Assembly: GCF_900141785.1 (NCBI RefSeq)
Contig: NZ_FQYP01000002.1
Span: 186,001 to 250,000 of the forward strand
Direction of reading: 5' to 3'
Source of the DNA: Aquimarina spongiae
Lineage (GTDB): Bacteria; Bacteroidota; Bacteroidia; Flavobacteriales; Flavobacteriaceae
DNA length: 64,000 nucleotides
Shown here: positions 51,995 through 60,614 of the stretch, piece after piece
Position numbering within the stretch: the stretch's first letter is position 1
Layout of the letters: each line of letters opens with the position of its first letter
Translations under genes and position numbers: made by a program
Notes under the pieces: generated by a model
Databases searched by the model: none
What the model was told of the DNA's origin: nothing
The model's input: only the letters and a program-made list of their open reading frames with translations

Positions 51995-52726
51995 ATGACT
52001 GTTGCTTTGGTTGGAAATGATACAAGTGTGTTAAACACCATAAAAAAATACCTAATAGAAAACTTTGCATATGTTTTCTCATGCGACTCTGTGGACATAT
52101 TCGAAGTATATGACAAAAACATTCAAAAATACTCTCATGATTTAGTCTTATATGATTTCCCTGAAGATCAGAATAATTTGGAAATCATCCGGAAAATTAT
52201 CAAATCCAAATCATACATATTTCCTATAGTTTCCGAAAACCCTGATACCGTAGATTTATTAAAGCAAAACGATATCAGGTATCTAAAAAAGCCTATCAAC
52301 TTCGAGGAACTACATTTTTTTGTGGATAGTTATTACACTTTCAAATCAAAGGAACTAGAAATAAAACAAATCATCAAAGAGTTAAAACTTACCGCTCCAA
52401 AAAGAAGAATTGCCATTCCTCAGGAAAGACAAATTCTTATGATTCCAGTTAATGAAATTTTGTATATAAAAGCAGACATTAACTATTGCAAAATCTTTTT
52501 ACCCGATAAAGGGAATATCTTAGTTTCCAAAACGCTAAAAAACTTTGAGCAGCAGCTTATTAACAACCCAGAATTTTATAGAATTCATCAATCTTACCTC
52601 ATTAATTTGAACTATATCCAAAAAGTGATTAAAACCAAACTTTTGCAGGTAGAAATGAGCAATGGAGATATCTTATCTATTTCGAAATCCAAACGAACAG
52701 AGTTTTTGAATCTAATTTTAAAATAA
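51995..52726 (+). CDS. Orphan LytTR-family regulator with degenerate receiver
   Basis: 243 residues. The receiver-like half keeps D54 (LVLYDFPED), S80 and K99 (YLKKPI), but the first acidic pair is reduced (VGND instead of VDD) and the D-x-x-M-P-x-D-G context is lost, so phosphorylation is doubtful. The LytTR DNA-binding domain (~140-243) has ILYIKADINYCKIFL and FYRIHQSYLINLNYI. No kinase gene is beside it. An inverted repeat lies over its start and a terminator overlaps its stop. Confidence 0.85.
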   Translation: MTVALVGNDTSVLNTIKKYLIENFAYVFSCDSVDIFEVYDKNIQKYSHDLVLYDFPEDQNNLEIIRKIIKSKSYIFPIVSENPDTVDLLKQNDIRYLKKPINFEELHFFVDSYYTFKSKELEIKQIIKELKLTAPKRRIAIPQERQILMIPVNEILYIKADINYCKIFLPDKGNILVSKTLKNFEQQLINNPEFYRIHQSYLINLNYIQKVIKTKLLQVEMSNGDILSISKSKRTEFLNLILK

Positions 52727-52757
52727 AAGAGACACTCCTTACTAAAGTGTCTCTTTG
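52726..52757 (+). terminator. Terminator of the orphan LytTR gene
   Basis: AAAGAGACACT / AGTGTCTCTTT, perfect 11-bp stem with a 9-nt loop; T-tract weak (TTTGT). Confidence 0.65.
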
Positions 52758-52837
52758 TATGACAGTAGTGTCATCAATACATTATTAATAATACTGTATT
52801 AACAATGGAAATCCAATCTAATCAAAGTGTATTATTC

Positions 52838-52877
52838 CTTACTTTTCTGTTCGTTTATTGATTCTTACTTTTCTGTT
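52838..52877. repeat. Direct repeat with 12-base spacer
   Basis: CTTACTTTTCTGTT occurs at 52838-52851 and 52864-52877. A 12-base gap between direct repeats is the spacing used by LytTR-type regulators, and a LytTR gene ends 112 bases upstream, but the core sequence does not match known LytTR boxes well. Confidence 0.4.
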
Positions 52878-52905
52878 TAATTTCCCGTATACAAAAAACA
52901 AAAAC

Positions 52906-52995
52906 TTAAAGCGTTACAGAGCAAACTATTACTATAGATGCTACTACCAATAAAGACATATAAATATCCAGTGAATTAATTGCGAATTTTTTCAT
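52906..52995 (-). CDS. Possible 29-residue membrane peptide
   Basis: Minus-strand frame MKKFAINSLDIYMSLLVV followed by ASIVIVCSVTL and TAA: two Lys after Met, then a ~17-residue hydrophobic stretch. The leader (TTAAAAATACAGTC) is A-rich as for real genes here. It lies in a 1.07-kb gap next to the direct repeat, which would be downstream of it. Resembles small membrane peptides (toxin-like or regulatory), but no proof of expression. Confidence 0.4.
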   Translation of the reverse strand: MKKFAINSLDIYMSLLVVASIVIVCSVTL

Positions 52996-53700
52996 GACTG
53001 TATTTTTAAGATTAAAATAAAGGTCTTCGTATCTAAAGAATACTATAGAATACGTTGCAATTCGGTCTCAATTTCTCCATGAATTGGAAAAACTATGATA
53101 TCAAATTTCACCAGTGATAAATTCACGTGTAGAAAAATTGAGAGTAACTTCTATTGGCGATGTGCTAAGAATGTGGTAATGTGTCCGGTGGTGGTAAAGT
53201 GTATTTTCTGATCATAACATAACAATTAGGTTAAACAATTCAATTTGGGTATGTTTTTATATTATGACGAAGTGTTGTACGTTGTAAAAGTTCCTTACTA
53301 ATAATTGATTATAAGCGATTTACAAATATTAATACTTTTACATATGCAATTTGGGAATTAATCACTGTTTATAAAAAATTAATTTATTATTCCGGGTTAA
53401 AATGCCCCTTTTATGGATTAATTGGTTATTATTTGTACTTTTTTCGTCGCTCTAATTTACCAAAAACAAACCTAAAAACACAATTTACTTACGTAAAAAC
53501 CATAAAAAATCACCAAAAAACAAGTTAAAAACCACATTTTCAAGAGAAAAGGGTCACTATAATTACTGCAAAACCATAAATCCTTAGAAAATTTAAATAC
53601 AAAATTGTTTATTAAAACACATTAAGATCCGTTAAGCGTATTATCTGTATGTATTCTGTTTTTAAGTACTAAATCCCTTCTTCAACTAGCTAATTCCAAT
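52996..53700. other. Long AT-rich non-coding stretch
   Basis: No convincing gene on either strand. The only observations are a short GC-richer patch at 53390-53420 (CCGGGTTAAAATGCCCC) and runs of A with ACAAAAAACC-type words around 53460-53540. It may hold regulatory DNA for NDH-2 or the LytTR gene, or a small RNA that I cannot identify by eye. Confidence 0.4.
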
Positions 53701-53708
53701 TATCTTTG
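53701..53708 (+). promoter_or_regulatory. -7 promoter element of the NDH-2 gene
   Basis: TATCTTTG matches TAnnTTTG exactly, about 88 bases before the NDH-2 ATG. Only a weak -33 (TTC at 53678-53683) is in range. The predicted leader holds a 13-codon mini-frame (ATGAATACAACC..., ~53725). Confidence 0.55.
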
Positions 53709-53796
53709 TAGTATTCCATTATTGCATGAATACAACCGGAGAAATAAGATCACTGTTGGAATTTTGATGCTAAAAAATTATACTAAATAGTAAAAT

Positions 53797-55095
53797 ATGA
53801 ACATACCTTTCTCTAACGTACCTAGATTGGTAATTATTGGTGGTGGGTTTGCAGGTGTTGCTCTAGCCAGAAAAATGATCAAAGAAGACGTTCAACTTGT
53901 TTTATTAGATCGACAGAATTATCATACATTTCAACCTTTACTCTATCAAGTATCTACCTCTTCCCTGGAACCTGATTCTATTGCTTACCCTCTAAGAAAA
54001 ATTGTAAAAAGAGGTAAGAATACATTTTTCAGAATGACAGAAGTAACATCTATTGATCCCAACATTCAAAAAGTATACACCAATATTGGTGAAATATCAT
54101 ATGACTACTTAGTAATTGCTACTGGTGCCAAGACCAATTTCTTTGGAAACAAAACTATCCAGGACAACGCCATGCGGATGAAAAATCTCCCGCAGGCTTT
54201 GAACCTTCGCAGTTTGATGTTGGAGAATCTTGAGCAGGCTGTAATTACTTCGGATCCTGAAAAAAGGAAGGAATTGTTAAACTTTGTATTAGCTGGAGCA
54301 GGACCAACAGGTGTTGAACTTGCTGGAGGTATTGCAGAATTAAAGCTCAATGTACTCCCCAGAGATTATCCGGATATGAATTTTGATGAAATGCAAATTC
54401 ATTTGATAGAAGGGGCACCTAGAGTATTGCCACCTATGAGTCAAAATGCTTCAAAGAAAGCTACCCAATTTCTGGAAAAATTGGGAGTGCATATTCATGT
54501 AAACACTCAGGTTACCAATTACGAAAACAATCTGGTGACCACCAATACAGACCTGACTATCAAAACAGCTACATTCATATGGTCAGCAGGAGTTACCGGT
54601 GCACCCGTAAAAGGATTAAAAGCAGAAACTCTTATTCCCAGAGCTAATCGTTATAAGGTAAACTCCTTTAATCAAGTAGAAGGCTATGAAAATGTATTTG
54701 CTATTGGTGATATTTCTGTAATGGAAACCAAGAACTACCCTAAAGGACACCCTATGGTAGCACAACCTGCTATACAACAAGGAACCCACCTTGCCAAAAA
54801 TTTTAAAAAGCTCTTAAAGGGTAAACCTATGACCCCTTTCAAATATTTCGACAAAGGTTCGATGGCAACTATAGGTCGAAATAAAGCAGTGGTTGATATT
54901 GGCAATTTTAAATTTGGAGGATTTTTCGCCTGGTTTATATGGATGTTTATCCACCTTTGGTTCTTGGTTGGTTTTAGAAATCGTTTTGTTACTTTCTTCA
55001 ACTGGTCCTATAACTATATTAATTACGATAAAGCCGCCCGGCTTATTGTAAGGCCTTTTAAGAATAAGGAAAATCCCATAGAGGAAGCTGTTTAA
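53797..55095 (+). CDS. Type II NADH dehydrogenase (NDH-2)
   Basis: 432 residues: FAD-binding GGGFAG near the N-terminus (VIIGGGFAGVALARK), the NAD-binding VLAGAGPTGVELAGGIAEL (~165-183), the FAIGDIS motif that closes the FAD site (~308), and a C-terminal hydrophobic anchor (FFAWFIWMFIHLWFLVGF). It moves electrons from NADH to quinone without pumping protons. Single gene with its own promoter. All landmarks are intact. Confidence 0.92.
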   Translation: MNIPFSNVPRLVIIGGGFAGVALARKMIKEDVQLVLLDRQNYHTFQPLLYQVSTSSLEPDSIAYPLRKIVKRGKNTFFRMTEVTSIDPNIQKVYTNIGEISYDYLVIATGAKTNFFGNKTIQDNAMRMKNLPQALNLRSLMLENLEQAVITSDPEKRKELLNFVLAGAGPTGVELAGGIAELKLNVLPRDYPDMNFDEMQIHLIEGAPRVLPPMSQNASKKATQFLEKLGVHIHVNTQVTNYENNLVTTNTDLTIKTATFIWSAGVTGAPVKGLKAETLIPRANRYKVNSFNQVEGYENVFAIGDISVMETKNYPKGHPMVAQPAIQQGTHLAKNFKKLLKGKPMTPFKYFDKGSMATIGRNKAVVDIGNFKFGGFFAWFIWMFIHLWFLVGFRNRFVTFFNWSYNYINYDKAARLIVRPFKNKENPIEEAV

Positions 55096-55212
55096 CCATA
55101 TCTATCTTCTACTTCACAAAGCTTGTAACCTAAAATAAAATACCTTGGGTAATGCTTCTGTGTACTAATTATTCAATTGATCATGGATTTTTAACAGTTC
55201 GGTAAGAGTTTG

Positions 55213-55266
55213 TTTTGAATGCTTTTAAGAAGAATCACTTTTGTCTCATCAATCAAAATGATTCTT
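55213..55266 (+). promoter_or_regulatory. Promoter overlapped by an inverted repeat, before the TonB receptor
   Basis: TTTTG at 55213-55217 and CACTTTTG (7/8 of TAnnTTTG) at 55236-55243 are 18 bases apart, a normal spacing. AAGAATCAcTTTTG (55230-55243) and CAAAATGATTCTT (55254-55266) form an inverted repeat of 13 pairs with one bulge, covering the -7 box and the start region up to 4 bases before the ATG. This looks like an operator for a repressor, or a hairpin that hides the start codon. Confidence 0.55.
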
Positions 55267-55270
55267 AAGC

Positions 55271-57424
55271 ATGAAACAATTACTAACCGTAGCATTTATT
55301 TTAACCTCTTATCTTACTCAGGCACAAACCACCATCAACGGAACTGTAAAAGATCCTTCTGGAATCCCTATACAGGGTGCAAACATTTATCTGGATGGAA
55401 CCTACGATGGTTCTTCTACAGATGAAAATGGTGCTTTTACTTTTACCACAACAGAAACAGACGTTCAAACTCTGGTAGTATCGTTCTTATCTTTTGAGAC
55501 TTATTACCTTACCCAAGACATCAACACCTTAAGCAACCTAACCATCACCTTAAAAGAAGATGTTAACTCTCTGGATAGTGTAATTCTAAACGCAGGAACG
55601 TTTTCTGCAGGTGACAATAGTAAAGCTTCAGTACTTACTCCATTGGATATCGTCACCACGGCCGGAGCAGATGGTGATTTTATAGGAGCTCTGCAAACAT
55701 TACCTGGAACCTCTAATAACGCTGAAGACGGAAGACTTTTCGTTCGAGGAGGAAACGCAGACGAAACCAACGTATATATTGATGGATTACGAGTGTTTCA
55801 ACCCTTTGCGGCTACTACCAATAATATCCCTACTCGTGGCCGTTTTTCTTCTTTCTTATTCAAAGGAACCAATTTTTCTACCGGAGCCTATTCTGCAGAA
55901 TACGGAGATGCGCTATCCGGAATCCTTCAACTCAATACCATTGACGAGCCCGATCAGAACAAGACAGACCTTCAGTTTATCAATGTTGGATTAGGAGGCG
56001 GACATACCAAAAAATGGGAAAACAGCTCTTTAAGCGTAAATGGATTTTATGTAAACCTGAAACCATATCAGGAAATTATATCCCAACGTGTAGAATGGAT
56101 CAAACCTTATGAGTCTTTATCTGGAGAAGCGGTATATCGTCATAAATTAGGGAACGGACTCTTAAAACTTTATGGAGGATTAAGCTATGCAAATTTTGAT
56201 TTAATACAAGAAGACATTAACGTTCCAGAAGGAGTCAACTTTGCTTTAAAAAATAGAAATCTGTACTTCAACTCGTCTTATGCTGCTTCTTTGGGCAATG
56301 ACTGGAAAATTAACACAGGAGCCAGTTTTGCCAACGATTTCAATGATATTGGAATTGACGATACGGATATTAGAGATGATATCAATAGTTTTCATTTTAA
56401 AGTGAAGCTAAGAAAGAGATTCAGTAATCGTTTCAAACTGAATTTTGGAGCGGAGCAATTCATCAATCAATTTACAGAAAAAGTAGAGGTTCCTGAAGTT
56501 GATACTTTTAATACCGAATTTGATAACAATAGCACCGCGGCTTTCACCGAAGCTAACATATTTTTCAGTAAAAAACTGGCCCTACAAGTTGGAGTAAGAG
56601 GAGTACATAATTCATTACTGGACTACACCAGGGTATCTCCAAGAGCTTCGTTTGCGTACAAGACCTCTTCAAAATCACAGATATCTCTGGCTTATGGAGA
56701 TTTTTATCAAGCTCCACAGCAAAATGTACTAAAATTCAATAATACCCTAGATCCCGAAAAATCCTCACACTACATTATCAATTACCTCTATCAACACGAT
56801 AGAAGAACACTTCGGTTAGAAGGATATTACAAGTCTTATGAAGATCTGGTAAAATTTGATAGTGACCTCCCCCAGTTCGATAGTTTGTATAGCAATGAAG
56901 GAGATGGCTATGCCGCAGGAGTAGATCTATTCTGGAGAGATAACAAATCCATAAAAAACCTAGAATATTGGGTAAGTTATTCTTATCTGAATACCGAGAG
57001 AAACTATAGAAATTATCCAAACAGAGCCACTCCGAATTTTGCAGCAGAACACAATCTTTCTTTGGTGACCAAATACTGGATTACAAATTGGAAATCTCTG
57101 TTGAGTATGACCTACAACTTCAATTCAGGAAGACCTTACAATGATCCTAACCAAGGTGCTTTTCAGAATCAGAAAACCAGAACATTCAACTCTCTCAATT
57201 TCAGTTGGGCATATTTGCTAAGCCAGCAAAAGATATTGTATTTCTCAGTATCCAATGCGCTTGGGTTTAATAATGTATTCAACTATCAATATTCGAATAC
57301 GCCAGATGTTAATGGAAATTTTGCCAGAAGAGGAATTCGTCCTACTGCTGATCGATTCTTTGTTGTAGGATTCTTTTGGACCATCAGTGATAATAAAAAT
57401 GACAATCAATTAGACAATTTATAA
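55271..57424 (+). CDS. TonB-dependent receptor with carboxypeptidase-regulatory-like domain
   Basis: 717 residues: signal peptide (to TQAQ), CarboxypepD_reg-like domain (~22-100, INGTVKDPSGIPIQGANIYLDGT), plug (~115-220, DGRLFVRGGNADETNVYIDGL), and beta-barrel to the C-terminus (FFVVGFFWTISDNKNDNQLDNL). No SusD gene is adjacent, so a small ligand such as a chelated metal is more likely than a polysaccharide; that is inference. First gene of the group leading to the kinase/2TM cluster, with DUF2141 18 bases downstream. Confidence 0.92.
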   Translation: MKQLLTVAFILTSYLTQAQTTINGTVKDPSGIPIQGANIYLDGTYDGSSTDENGAFTFTTTETDVQTLVVSFLSFETYYLTQDINTLSNLTITLKEDVNSLDSVILNAGTFSAGDNSKASVLTPLDIVTTAGADGDFIGALQTLPGTSNNAEDGRLFVRGGNADETNVYIDGLRVFQPFAATTNNIPTRGRFSSFLFKGTNFSTGAYSAEYGDALSGILQLNTIDEPDQNKTDLQFINVGLGGGHTKKWENSSLSVNGFYVNLKPYQEIISQRVEWIKPYESLSGEAVYRHKLGNGLLKLYGGLSYANFDLIQEDINVPEGVNFALKNRNLYFNSSYAASLGNDWKINTGASFANDFNDIGIDDTDIRDDINSFHFKVKLRKRFSNRFKLNFGAEQFINQFTEKVEVPEVDTFNTEFDNNSTAAFTEANIFFSKKLALQVGVRGVHNSLLDYTRVSPRASFAYKTSSKSQISLAYGDFYQAPQQNVLKFNNTLDPEKSSHYIINYLYQHDRRTLRLEGYYKSYEDLVKFDSDLPQFDSLYSNEGDGYAAGVDLFWRDNKSIKNLEYWVSYSYLNTERNYRNYPNRATPNFAAEHNLSLVTKYWITNWKSLLSMTYNFNSGRPYNDPNQGAFQNQKTRTFNSLNFSWAYLLSQQKILYFSVSNALGFNNVFNYQYSNTPDVNGNFARRGIRPTADRFFVVGFFWTISDNKNDNQLDNL

Positions 57425-57442
57425 ACCAAAAATTCAGCAATC

Positions 57443-57865
57443 ATGAAAACTTTTATTCTTGCACTAGCAACGATTTTTATCCTGGGATCTGCTTCCGGGT
57501 TTTCTCAAAGCACCGCAACTTCGATTGAAGTCAATATTAAGAATATCAAATCCGATAAAGGAACCTTGCGTATTGGGCTGTATCAAAAGCAGGAAAATTT
57601 CTTGGGAGAAGCATTTAAATCTTTGGATATAAAAGCAAACTCCAAGGGAGTTACGGTAACATTTGAGAACATTGAACCTGGAGAATATGCCATTTCCTTA
57701 TATCATGATAAAGATGACAATGAAAAGCTAAACACTTTCCTAAAAATGCCTACTGAACCTTATGGCACCAGTAATAATGCCAAAGGTCAGTTTGGACCTC
57801 CAAAGTGGGCAGATGCCAAATTCACCGTATCTGATCAAAAAGTGGTACAAACTATTAAACTATAA
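57443..57865 (+). CDS. DUF2141 exported protein
   Basis: 140 residues with a signal peptide ending GFSQ. The pattern VNIKNIKSDKGTLRIGLYQKQENFL... EPGEYAISLYHDKDDNEKLNTFLKMPTEPYGTSNNAKGQFGPPKW is DUF2141, a small beta-sandwich of unknown role seen next to TonB receptors. Likely co-transcribed with 55271 (18 bases). Confidence 0.9.
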   Translation: MKTFILALATIFILGSASGFSQSTATSIEVNIKNIKSDKGTLRIGLYQKQENFLGEAFKSLDIKANSKGVTVTFENIEPGEYAISLYHDKDDNEKLNTFLKMPTEPYGTSNNAKGQFGPPKWADAKFTVSDQKVVQTIKL

Positions 57866-57962
57866 ACATTTCATCATCAAAAAATAACAACTCGGTCAGA
57901 AATAGTTCTAAAAAACACACTGGCTACGGATCTTTACATTGTAATTATAAAAAAACACCACC

Positions 57963-58586
57963 ATGAGAATTATTTTAATAATACTTGCTTTTATAGCCTC
58001 GGCGAATATCAATGCACAAGGTGCTTACGAAAAAGGAATGACCAAAGCTTTTGACCTTTGGAAAAACGGAAAACAAGACGAATCTATCAATATGTTCGAA
58101 CGCATTGCTAGAGCAGAAAAAGAAAACTGGTTACCATTTTACTACGCTGCTCAAGTACATATCATTACTTGTTTTAATATCAAAGACGAAACTGAGGTTC
58201 AAACTCGATTAAAAAAAGCTCAGGACTTTTTGAATGAAGCCAAAATTTTCTCAAAAGAAAATGCCGAAATTCTGGTGATGGAAGCGATGTTAAACACTGC
58301 TTATGTGGTATCAAATCCATCGGTATACGGACCTACCTTATCAGGAAAAGTAGAAGAGTTATATAGGAGTGCCAAAGGAATAGATCCCGAAAATCCAAGA
58401 GCAACATTATATCATGCAGAGTGGAAAATGGGAGGTGCTAAATTCTGGGGTAAAGACCCAAAGGACTTTTGTCCTGAGGTAGAAAAAGCTATCTTGTACT
58501 TTGAAAAGGAGTCTAAAAACGAAACACCTTTTTATCCTAAATGGGGTAAGGACCAAATAACTAGAATTCAGGAAAATTGTAAGTAG
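57963..58586 (+). CDS. Exported TPR-like protein
   Basis: 207 residues with a signal peptide (ASANINAQ) and helix pairs resembling TPRs (AFDLWKNGKQDESINMFERIARAEKENWLPFYYAAQVHI, LKKAQDFLNEAKIFSKENAEILVMEAMLNTAY, DPENPRATLYHAEW). Its stop is 7 bases before the sensor kinase start, so it is likely made with it and may be a periplasmic part of the system. Exact role unknown. Confidence 0.78.
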   Translation: MRIILIILAFIASANINAQGAYEKGMTKAFDLWKNGKQDESINMFERIARAEKENWLPFYYAAQVHIITCFNIKDETEVQTRLKKAQDFLNEAKIFSKENAEILVMEAMLNTAYVVSNPSVYGPTLSGKVEELYRSAKGIDPENPRATLYHAEWKMGGAKFWGKDPKDFCPEVEKAILYFEKESKNETPFYPKWGKDQITRIQENCK

Positions 58587-58593
58587 TAAGACA

Positions 58594-59973
58594 ATGGATT
58601 CTAAAAAACCAGAGTACATGAAGACGTATATTACAAAAATGGTTAAAATCAGTATCGTCATTGCGGTGATCATAGAGATAGCAGAGTTGTTATTCGCTAT
58701 TGGGGAGCCCATCATTCTTATGGACGTACTGGAAGATACATTAGTCAATTTTGTATTCGCGTTTCCTCTGGCTATGGCTAACTTCTATTTCTTTGATTTT
58801 TTAGGCAAATGGTACACCTGGGAAAAACACCCTAGAAAACGATTGTTGTACGGAGCTATTGGTTCTATTATCGTTACCATGATTGTTTTTGGGTTGATAA
58901 GAATGATTATCATTGTTGGTATCAAAGGAAGATCTTTTCAAACCTTTTTAGAAAACGAAAAGTTGAGCTACTACTTAATAGGGTTCTTTATCACACTACT
59001 GATCTCTTTATTTTTTCATGCTTTTTACTTTTACAAAGAGTTACAAAAAAGAAAGATCACCGAGCAAAAAATAATTGCAGGAACGGCCTCTGCAAAGTTT
59101 GCAGCTCTTAAAAATCAATTAGATCCTCATTTTCTATTCAATAGTTTAAATGTATTGACATCACTGATTGAAGAAAACCCCAGACTGGCCCAAAAGTTCA
59201 CCACTTCTTTATCCAAGGTATATCGATATGTCTTGGAACAAAAAAACAAAGAGTTGGTGACCGTAGATGAAGAATTGAAATTTGCAAAGACCTATATGAC
59301 TTTGGTACAGCTTCGGTTTGAAGATAGTATCATCTTTGAAATGCCAGAGAAAGCTGCAAATCCCGATGCTAGAGTAGTTCCTCTATCATTGCAGATATTA
59401 CTGGAAAACACAGTAAAACACAATGTGGTGATGCCAGAAAAACCTTTGCACATTAAAATCTACGAAGAAGATGGTTTCCTGATTGTAGAAAACAACTTAC
59501 AGCCCAAAGAAGTCATCAAGCAAAGTAGCGGTGTTGGTTTAGGAAATGTACAGCAACGATATGCGCTGCTCACCAAAAGAGAGTTTATGGTGTATAAAAC
59601 TGAGAAAGCTTTTATCGCAAAACTCCCAATGTTAACCAAAAAGATAAAAATAATGGACGCAACAATAGAAAGACCTATCACAAATATCAAAGAATTAAAA
59701 TACAATCGTGCCAAAGAACGAGTACAGAAAATAAAAGAGTTCTACGGAAACTTTATTTCATACATCATCGTAATTCCGTTTTTAGCATTCATCAATTACA
59801 GCACGACAGGTTTTGGCATACCTTGGGTAATATTCCCTATCGTTGGTTGGGGTATCGGAGTCATATTCCACTATGCCGAGGCCTATGACCGACACCCAAT
59901 CTTTGGAAAAGACTGGGAAAAAAGAAAGATCAAAAAGTACATGGAAGAATCTAAAAGAAATGGTTATGAATGA
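58594..59973 (+). CDS. LytS-type sensor histidine kinase fused to a C-terminal 2TM domain
   Basis: 459 residues: four membrane helices (~18-34, ~50-70, ~86-110, ~127-147), His_kinase domain with H179 in LDPHFLFNSLN, HATPase with ENTVKHN (271-277) and GVGLGNVQQRY (~313), then after IMDATIERP a 2TM domain (~368-452): YNRAKERVQKIKEFYGNF, helix, PIVGWGIGVIFHYAEAY, DWEKRKIKKYMEES. The in-frame join shows that a 2TM module works next to this kinase. Four more 2TM genes and a LytTR regulator (61348) follow. The ATG at 59966 of the next gene overlaps its stop by 8 bases. Confidence 0.9.
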   Translation: MDSKKPEYMKTYITKMVKISIVIAVIIEIAELLFAIGEPIILMDVLEDTLVNFVFAFPLAMANFYFFDFLGKWYTWEKHPRKRLLYGAIGSIIVTMIVFGLIRMIIIVGIKGRSFQTFLENEKLSYYLIGFFITLLISLFFHAFYFYKELQKRKITEQKIIAGTASAKFAALKNQLDPHFLFNSLNVLTSLIEENPRLAQKFTTSLSKVYRYVLEQKNKELVTVDEELKFAKTYMTLVQLRFEDSIIFEMPEKAANPDARVVPLSLQILLENTVKHNVVMPEKPLHIKIYEEDGFLIVENNLQPKEVIKQSSGVGLGNVQQRYALLTKREFMVYKTEKAFIAKLPMLTKKIKIMDATIERPITNIKELKYNRAKERVQKIKEFYGNFISYIIVIPFLAFINYSTTGFGIPWVIFPIVGWGIGVIFHYAEAYDRHPIFGKDWEKRKIKKYMEESKRNGYE

Positions 59974-60268
59974 TTTAAAAGATAGTGAAGCTTACGAAAG
60001 AGCAAAAAAGAAGGTAGATGCCGAAAAAGGATTCTACTCTCACCTTACTGCTTATGTGATCATCAATATAGCCCTTTTGTTAATGAGCATTGATTTGGAT
60101 TTCATTTTTCTAAGTTGGGCAAGTTGGAAATTCTCTTTAACCACTCCGGTTTTATGGGGAATAGGATTACTGATTCACGGAATATGTGTATTTGGACCGA
60201 GTATGCGAATCTTTAAAAGATGGGAAGAGGATAAGATAAAGAAACTAATGGATAAAGACGATTTTTAA
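59966..60268 (+). CDS. 2TM domain protein 1
   Basis: About 100 residues from MNDLKDSEAYERAKKKV; ATG at 59960 is also possible, and both overlap the kinase stop. Longer starts read through the kinase gene in another frame and are unlikely. 2TM pattern: YERAKKKVDAEKGFYSHL, two helices (YVIINIALLLMSI and TTPVLWGIGLLIHGICVFG), then FKRWEEDKIKKLMDK. The charged ends face the cytoplasm, the helices form a hairpin. Unlike its sisters it has no W-x-E-R-K motif (here WEEDKIKK). Confidence 0.82.
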   Translation: MNDLKDSEAYERAKKKVDAEKGFYSHLTAYVIINIALLLMSIDLDFIFLSWASWKFSLTTPVLWGIGLLIHGICVFGPSMRIFKRWEEDKIKKLMDKDDF

Positions 60269-60281
60269 AAATAAGGCAACT

Positions 60282-60614
60282 ATGAACATCAATGAAAATG
60301 AGCAAAAGGCCTATCAAGCTGCCAAAAAACGAGTAGAAAAAGAACGGGATTTTTATATTCACCTAGCTATATATGTTGTCATTAACATTGCTCTCTTCTT
60401 TTTCAAAACAAAACTTTTGGTATTTATTGGTACCGACGATAAGGACGTGGATTTTTTGAAATGGTGGAATTTTAGTAATATCATCACACCAGTGGCATGG
60501 GGAATTGGCTTATTTTGCCATTGGCTTTGGGCATTCGAAAAGGTATTTCTTTTCAGCAAAAACTGGGAAGAAAAGAAAATCCAAAAGATGATGGAAGAAG
60601 ATATAAATGAATAA
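60282..60614 (+). CDS. 2TM domain protein 2
   Basis: 110 residues: AYQAAKKRVEKERDFYIHL, first helix (YVVINIALFFF), a loop with DDKDVDFLKWW, second helix (ITPVAWGIGLFCHWLWAF), and NWEEKKIQKMMEED. 13 bases after 2TM protein 1. Membrane hairpin with the family's basic/acidic flanks. Function unknown. Confidence 0.85.
   Translation: MNINENEQKAYQAAKKRVEKERDFYIHLAIYVVINIALFFFKTKLLVFIGTDDKDVDFLKWWNFSNIITPVAWGIGLFCHWLWAFEKVFLFSKNWEEKKIQKMMEEDINE

Noticed and set aside
59843..59965. Longer N-terminus for 2TM protein 1
   Set aside because: Would read through the kinase's 2TM domain in another frame; homologous copies begin near YERAKKKV.
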